Assembly: GCA_946406115.1 (NCBI GenBank)
Contig: OX291551.1
Location: 9,610,001 to 9,674,000, forward strand
Source: Apoda limacodes
Taxonomy: Eukaryota > Arthropoda > Insecta > Lepidoptera > Limacodidae
DNA: 64,000 bases
Direction of reading: 5' to 3'
This document shows positions 61,401 to 64,000 of this stretch, one piece after another. The notes beneath the pieces are model-generated. The model searched no databases. It saw only the letters and a list, made by a program, of their open reading frames with translations, and was not told the DNA's origin. Position numbers and translations under genes: made by a program. Positions within the stretch are counted from its first letter, which is position 1; each line of letters starts with the position of its first letter.

Positions 61401-62198
61401 AATCATACATAACACACGTTACTTGTAAGATTATCTTGAACGATAATGTCGCTAGGCCACGAGCTCCTATATGCACGTGACTGCTGATAAATGTGTGTTG
61501 GGCTCCAAATCATTACCGTTACCAGCCTCATACCACTGCTGGAGCACAGTCTACCCTCACCTTGGGCAAGGGTCACAACTCATTACGCGATCCTAGTGCG
61601 GATTGTGGACTTTACATACGTCTTTTCAACGTATGCAGGTTTCCTCACGATATTTTTATTCGCCAAAAAGCCAGTGTAGTAAACAATCAATGTAATTGAG
61701 AAATTAAGAAAAAGACGTACTGGTTCACGCCGGACTTGCAGCTCCACCCCTCAGACCGTGACGCAGCCACACACCACCACCACAAGGCCACCATCGACAC
61801 TCAAAATGTTAATGTCCATTAAATGAGTGTGTGTGTGTATAGTATTTAACTAACGTCACCACTGGGTTAAATTGGTTTTAATATGTTATTTCGTGGATCT
61901 AGCTAACCCAATTGAAAATTTACAGTATTTTAAATACATTGTAAATGTACACCTTAGCTTTTGGTAAATTACAGACAAGTCAGTATTAAAAAAATAGGAA
62001 AAAGTTAGTAGTAAAAGAACTGCCAAATTTGGCCTTATAGATCCAGTAGTCTTAGAGTATGTATTAATAAAAATAGAAATATTTATATAATTTTTATTTC
62101 AGACTTTGTAAGTCCACTCTGCTTAGTGGACGCAACTCCTTCAAAGTACTCTGCTGGCAGTATCACTTTTGTATCGGGCTGGGGAGTAAATTCAACCG
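46430..62198 (+). CDS. Secreted clip-domain serine protease (CLIPB-like), last exon beyond the window
   Basis: Six exons join in phase to 297 codons. Residues 1-17 are a signal peptide (MYWFLFLVVQLWPWARA). Residues 20-82 are a clip domain with six Cys (20, 30, 36, 70, 81, 82). Residues 84-132 are a Ser/Thr-rich linker. Cys133 probably forms the interchain disulfide. Cleavage after Arg141 (DRIIGGT) would activate the catalytic chain. His190 (TAAHC) and Asp252 (DDIGLVRL) are the first two catalytic residues; GWG is at 291-293. The catalytic Ser exon is not in the window; the upstream pseudogene's last exon suggests a total near 400 residues. Family members act in haemolymph protease cascades (prophenoloxidase activation or Toll signalling); which one cannot be told here. 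Exon joins are inferred from phase and consensus. Confidence 0.88.
47107..47480 (+). repeat. Dispersed repeat ('ACTGACTGACTGAC' type, Helitron-like)
   Basis: TATATACATATATAAAACAG then TAAACTGACTGACTGACAAG, later CCCCTAAGGGGGTACAATAG and CCCTGAAGGGTAAAATAGGG. This is a familiar moth repeat layout. It lacks a clear CTAG end, so it is probably 3'-truncated. Confidence 0.45.
48119..48355 (+). repeat. tRNA-derived SINE
   Basis: GGGTTCGATTCCCGCATTGG holds a perfect Pol III B box. It is followed by GTGTTTGTGTTGAGTCTGGG, 'CGCTGTCTGGTACCCATAAC', 'ACAAGCTTTGCTTATTTTGG' and an (ATT)n tail at 48350. The A box is missing, so it is a 5'-truncated copy. The minus copy is at 36062-36240. Confidence 0.8.
48998..49245 (+). 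CDS. Protease exon 2: clip domain
   Basis: Acceptor TTTTAAAG, donor GTAAGT. Reads MCFTPTGNPGNCIPQMNCPS through SQCGINEGGSINVCCG to SSSTTT. All six clip cysteines are present with typical spacing, including the closing adjacent CC. Ends on a full codon. Confidence 0.92.
50690..50815 (+). promoter_or_regulatory. GC-rich island in intron 2, possible alternative first exon
   Basis: About 120 bp of G- and CpG-rich sequence ('GGGGGAGGCGAGGCGAGGCA', CGCCGGCCGTCCGTGAGCGA) ends in GCGTTTGACGTAAGTAGG, a good splice donor. No ATG. It could be a 5' UTR exon of another transcript or part of a repeat. Confidence 0.25.
50921..51519 (+). mobile_element. Non-autonomous Helitron
   Basis: Starts TCTATATAAATAATAATGAA then TCGCAAAATTTGTTGCC, and ends GTTTGCCGGGTCAGCTAG. 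It is inserted between A (50920) and T (51520), without target duplication, as Helitrons do (5' TC, 3' CTRR). Inside are several imperfect direct repeats of the type GGTCAAGTGCGAGT followed by GGGGAAGGTTTCTGAGAAAG. No Rep/helicase ORF. Confidence 0.8.
51659..52020 (-). mobile_element. Lep1-like non-autonomous Helitron
   Basis: On the minus strand it starts TCCATACTAATATTATAAAT then GCGAAAGTAAATCTGTCTGA, and ends GCGGGCAAAAGCTAG, between A and T. Internally it has two related blocks (TGGCATGGAGATAGTTTGAG and TAGCATGGAGATAGTTTAAC), suggesting a partial tandem duplication. No ORF. Confidence 0.75.
52155..52292 (-). mobile_element. Family A LINE 3' end, minus strand
   Basis: GGCAAACAAGCTAACGGTCC then GCCTGATAGTAAGCGGTCAC, CATAGCCTATGGACGCTTGT and AACATTTCC. 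This is the reverse complement of 38950-39015, the 3' UTR. Confidence 0.75.
52520..53661. mobile_element. Large palindromic foldback element
   Basis: Left arm 52520-52950 and right arm 53219-53661 are inverted copies with small indels. Paired blocks include ACACTGTCCTACACAGTTAC / CATGTAACTGTGTAGAACAG (reading outward), 'GCCGTGATTTTTATAG', TAGTATAACTAACAT, TTCAATTAACGGGTAT and AGTAAGAAAACTATTG. The loop is about 270 bp. No ORF and no obvious target duplication. It lies inside intron 2 of the protease. Confidence 0.85.
54405..54440 (-). repeat. Helitron 3' end scrap
   Basis: TTACTAGCTGCTGCCCGCGA then CGTCGTCTGCGTG is the reverse complement of the common moth Helitron terminus ending ...GCGGGCAGCAGCTAG. 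Only the end is recognisable. Confidence 0.5.
55137..55370. mobile_element. Foldback MITE (~233 bp)
   Basis: Ends AACCGGCTTCAAAAAGATGC (left) and, reverse-complemented, AACCAGCTTCAAAAAGATGC (right), preceded on both sides by TTTTTAACA and an A-run. Arms continue through AAATCTGAACTGAATTACAG against AAATCTGAGCTGAATTACAG. No ORF. Confidence 0.8.
56297..57293. mobile_element. ~1-kb TIR element
   Basis: The left end TAGGGTAAAACGAGGCGAAT continues CGGATCA. The right end, reverse-complemented, is TAGGGTAGACCGAGGCGAAT, continuing CGGATCA. Further CGAATCGGATC-like motifs sit inside (CCGAATCGCCCCAATTCTTG; GATCCCATTCGCCCCCGATG), as subterminal repeats. An 87-codon plus frame (56552-56815) and an 89-codon minus frame (57265-56996) show no known domain. 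Probably a non-autonomous DNA transposon. Confidence 0.65.
58065..58254 (+). CDS. Protease exon 3: linker and activation site
   Basis: Acceptor TTTTACAG, donor GTATGC. Starts QQPAKVTQTTSNSEDEID, reaches RKTCGKTSNGDRIIGGTV and then DEFPWMAILQYRK. The RIIGG sequence marks the zymogen cleavage and new N-terminus. One base is left over for exon 4. Confidence 0.93.
58561..58821. mobile_element. Foldback element in intron 3
   Basis: 58561-58606 (ATATTATTATTACCTTGCAA, TTCCGCTGAAAACAATTCAG) pairs with 58776-58821. Imperfect pairing continues inward for about 40 bp more. No ORF. Confidence 0.7.
59588..59705 (+). CDS. Protease exon 4: catalytic histidine
   Basis: Acceptor TTTTCTAG, donor GTAAGT. Reads ALDPPGYLKSACGGSLLNNR then YVMTAAHCLVGKVERLVGK. 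TAAHC carries the catalytic His. Leaves two bases for exon 5. Confidence 0.93.
59714..60110. repeat. Tandem repeat array in protease intron 4
   Basis: Three ~96-bp units share the 33-bp cores 59761-59793, 59857-59889 and 59952-59984 (GCCCCAGCAAAGTTGTATGA type). Each is preceded by TTGTTTTATAG-like or TTGAATAG sequence. In units 1 and 3 the core is followed by GTAAGT or GTGAGT; in unit 2 the donor is GAAGTT. The bases just after exon 4 (59714-59760: ATTTTACTCAAATATACTTG) reappear at 60059-60105, so a longer segment has also been duplicated. Confidence 0.8.
61205..61392 (+). CDS. Protease exon 5: catalytic aspartate
   Basis: Acceptor TTTCCAG, donor GTAGGT. Reads TNIRLGEYNTNTNLDC, then CADPPQDIPVHDFYPHPGF and DDIGLVRLAHRASYN. 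The two Cys before ADPPQDIPV are a CLIPB hallmark. Same length as the pseudogene exon. Confidence 0.93.
61440..61720 (+). repeat. Dispersed repeat in intron 5
   Basis: CACGAGCTCCTATATGCACG through GCAGGTTTCCTCACGATATT then TTTATTCGCCAAAAAGCCAG. The 'GCAGGTTTCCTCACGATGTTTTC' signature is common in moth genomes. The class is unknown to me. Confidence 0.5.
62103..62198 (+). CDS. Protease exon 6: GWG segment
   Basis: Acceptor TATTTCAG, donor GTTTGT. Reads FVSPLCLVDATPSKYSAGSI then TFVSGWGVNSTG. The next exon must lie beyond 64000; I found no GDSGG-coding sequence in 62199-64000. Confidence 0.9.
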
Positions 62199-63388
62199 GT
62201 TTGTTTCTTTTTTTATTCTTTTTTTAATACAACTACATAGAAACTACAAATTAAAGTAAAATAAAAAAATAAATACCTGCGTCGAAGTAAATAAAAAATA
62301 AAATAGCTAAAAGAAAATAAAAATGTATCAAATAAAATAAAAAATAGGCACTTCATCAAAATTCGTGCCGTGTGGCATAGTCCCCAGAAAGCTTGCAGCA
62401 TTATCTCACTGCCAGTTTCTTAAGTAGATCTATAAAAAGTTTGGTAGCTAAATACCACAGTCCTTAAGTTTTAAATGCTAAAGCAAAAAATATATATCCT
62501 AAAGCAAATTAGATTTTTTTCGGTGCCTGTTCACCAGCAGTGCCAGGCTCAATAAAAGAAAAAAATATTTAGTGACGGTACAAGCTTCCCCATGCATGTA
62601 GCGTCCGAAGATATGTGGGAACATAAGAGTTTTTCCTTGCTGTCATGGTCATGGCACAAGTGTAGCTCCGTTATGTCTCTTACCATCACTTCTGCTCATA
62701 CCACTTTTTTATTTTTAATTACCTGCTGTGCTTTATGTTGATTAATAAGTAAAAATGTACCTAGAATTTTCTGTAACCAGGGAACTTATTGCCACAAAAT
62801 TGCGAAAAGTCTTGAAATCCTTACACTCCAAAATTCGATCTAATCTACTAAACTAACCAAATCACATAAATGAAAAGCTTTTAGCGGCAATAAAAAAAAC
62901 CATCAAGTGCGAGTTTGATTCACGTACCGAGAAATTCGTACCAAATAGAATTCTTAAAAGTTTTTTCAATTCTCAAAAACTATTGATTTTGTAAGTATGC
63001 TATTGAGAGATTTACCATGTTATTTTAAAATAAAACTACTATCTGTATTTTTCGGGGTTGTTAATTTTCATATATGTCCGTATTTATGCAAACTACTCGA
63101 CAAAATCATTTGATGAAATGAAACAAAAATAGTATTTATTTGGTTTCTATTGATTTATAAAATACCTGTTTAAGTATGTGTACGTAATTTTTTTCTGTAT
63201 TTACAGTATTTTTCCTGATTTTTGCCAAAATGTGCATGTGGTTCCTTTTAAGTTTTATTAATTAATGAGTTTTCTTATATACAAAAATAAACCATTACCT
63301 GGAAGTTTGCTAATAACATGAAAACAAACATAAATTTCTTTTATTATAATACACCTTTAATTAAAAAAAGAAAAGAAAACAAAAGTGT
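62199..63388. other. Protease intron 6 (partial)
   Basis: No exon recognised. Contains a short CAAGTGCGAGTTTGATTCAC piece (62892-62925) of the dispersed repeat seen at 21.7 and 46.3 kb. Confidence 0.4.
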
Positions 63389-63692
63389 CTATTCATCGTT
63401 ATTATCGAATAGGATATCGAAATCCACTGAGTCCAAACCATCTACGTCGTCTTCAATCGCATCAACACCGATGAGATTATTGTAAAAACTTTGTGCGTCT
63501 TGTGGAATGTGGTATAATATCGACTTAATTTCGGCTAGTTTAGCCGCTGATACTGGTTTACCTTCAGGTTAAAGTGGAATTAAATCTTCTGGCATATAAG
63601 ATCTGGTTTGCCCTCCCGATATTTACTTCTACAGGGTTAATAACAAAATCTGTTTTTAAGAAGATCAAGTTTGGTGGTTCTCTTTTTAGCCA
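63389..63692 (-). pseudogene. C-terminus of a DDE-type transposase-like protein, broken
   Basis: The minus strand reads MAKKRTTKLDLLKNRF at the start, then after frame breaks PEGKPVSAAKLAEIKSILYH, IPQDAQSFYNNLIGVDAIED and an acidic tail ending DNNDE stop (63389). The 'K..PxSxAKxxxIxxxLxxIPxxxxxFYxNL' pattern occurs at the end of some insect transposase-like proteins. TGGTTCC motifs near 63240 and 63847-63993 may be subterminal repeats of the same element, which would continue past the window. Confidence 0.35.
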
Positions 63693-64000
63693 TATTTTTT
63701 TTGATTAACAAAAACAATAAATAAATACGTTTTTTAAAAGAAAAAACGGTCATCACGAATTCAAATAAATTCGATGAATGACACCTGTTCCGTCATGATA
63801 TGTAGTCTGTATCGATTAAGCGTAAAAATATAATATGCCAAATGGAACCACTTACTTATGGCTCGAGCATTTTACAATAATTATTTACATATAATAGAAC
63901 CGAATGCTTATGGTTCCATTTTGCATAAAATGTTTTTAATGAAATATTGGAAATTTATCTTAAGCGTAAAAATACCGTAGAAACGAGGTTCCATCTTGTA

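Overview
The window looks like nuclear DNA of a moth or butterfly (Lepidoptera). It is AT-rich. The one recognisable host gene is split into short exons with GT-AG introns. The dispersed repeats are typical of lepidopteran genomes: Helitrons that start TC and end CTAG between A and T, RTE elements ending in GAT-type repeats, tRNA- and 5S-derived SINE pieces, and poly(A)-tailed Jockey-type LINEs. No bacterial operon, CRISPR array, rRNA operon or intact tRNA gene was seen.

Host gene. A secreted clip-domain serine protease (CLIPB type) lies on the plus strand from 46430 to beyond the right edge. I assembled six exons with consistent splice phases: signal peptide (46430-46481), six-cysteine clip domain (48998-49245), linker plus activation site (58065-58254), catalytic His exon (59588-59705), catalytic Asp exon (61205-61392) and the GWG exon (62103-62198). 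They give 297 codons. The final exon with the catalytic Ser is not in the window. Intron 2 (8.8 kb) is packed with repeats, and intron 4 holds an unusual tandem array.

Pseudogene. About 20 kb upstream, on the same strand, is a second copy of this gene (25901-32524). It keeps the exon order and splice phases for the clip, Asp, GWG and Ser exons. It has a frameshift and stop in the clip exon, two in-frame stops in the Asp exon, a frameshift in the last exon, and no linker or His exon. It looks like a decayed tandem duplicate, with RTE and other LINE insertions in one intron.

Layout. 1-4.3 kb: AT-rich, with a BEL/Pao gag remnant. 4.3-4.8 kb: pogo/Tigger-like MITE. 5-6.7 kb: GC-rich unassigned ORF pair and another gag remnant. 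6.7-9.8 kb: nothing recognised. 9.8-11.9 kb: 5'-truncated CR1-like LINE (minus). 12-19.4 kb: LINE remnants, a ~120-bp minisatellite, an Env-like remnant and a foldback element. 21-24 kb: dispersed repeat, piggyBac-like MITE and a small TIR MITE. 25.5-32.5 kb: LINE 3' end and the protease pseudogene. 33-46 kb: a dense LINE nest with two opposed copies of one Jockey-type family and an RTE insertion with a 12-bp target duplication. 46.4-64 kb: the protease gene with Helitrons, a 1.1-kb palindrome, foldbacks and a transposase-like remnant at the right edge.

I found no convincing new multi-gene system. The items most worth checking are the micro-exon-like array in intron 4, the protease pseudogene, the 1.1-kb palindrome and the unassigned GC-rich ORFs.
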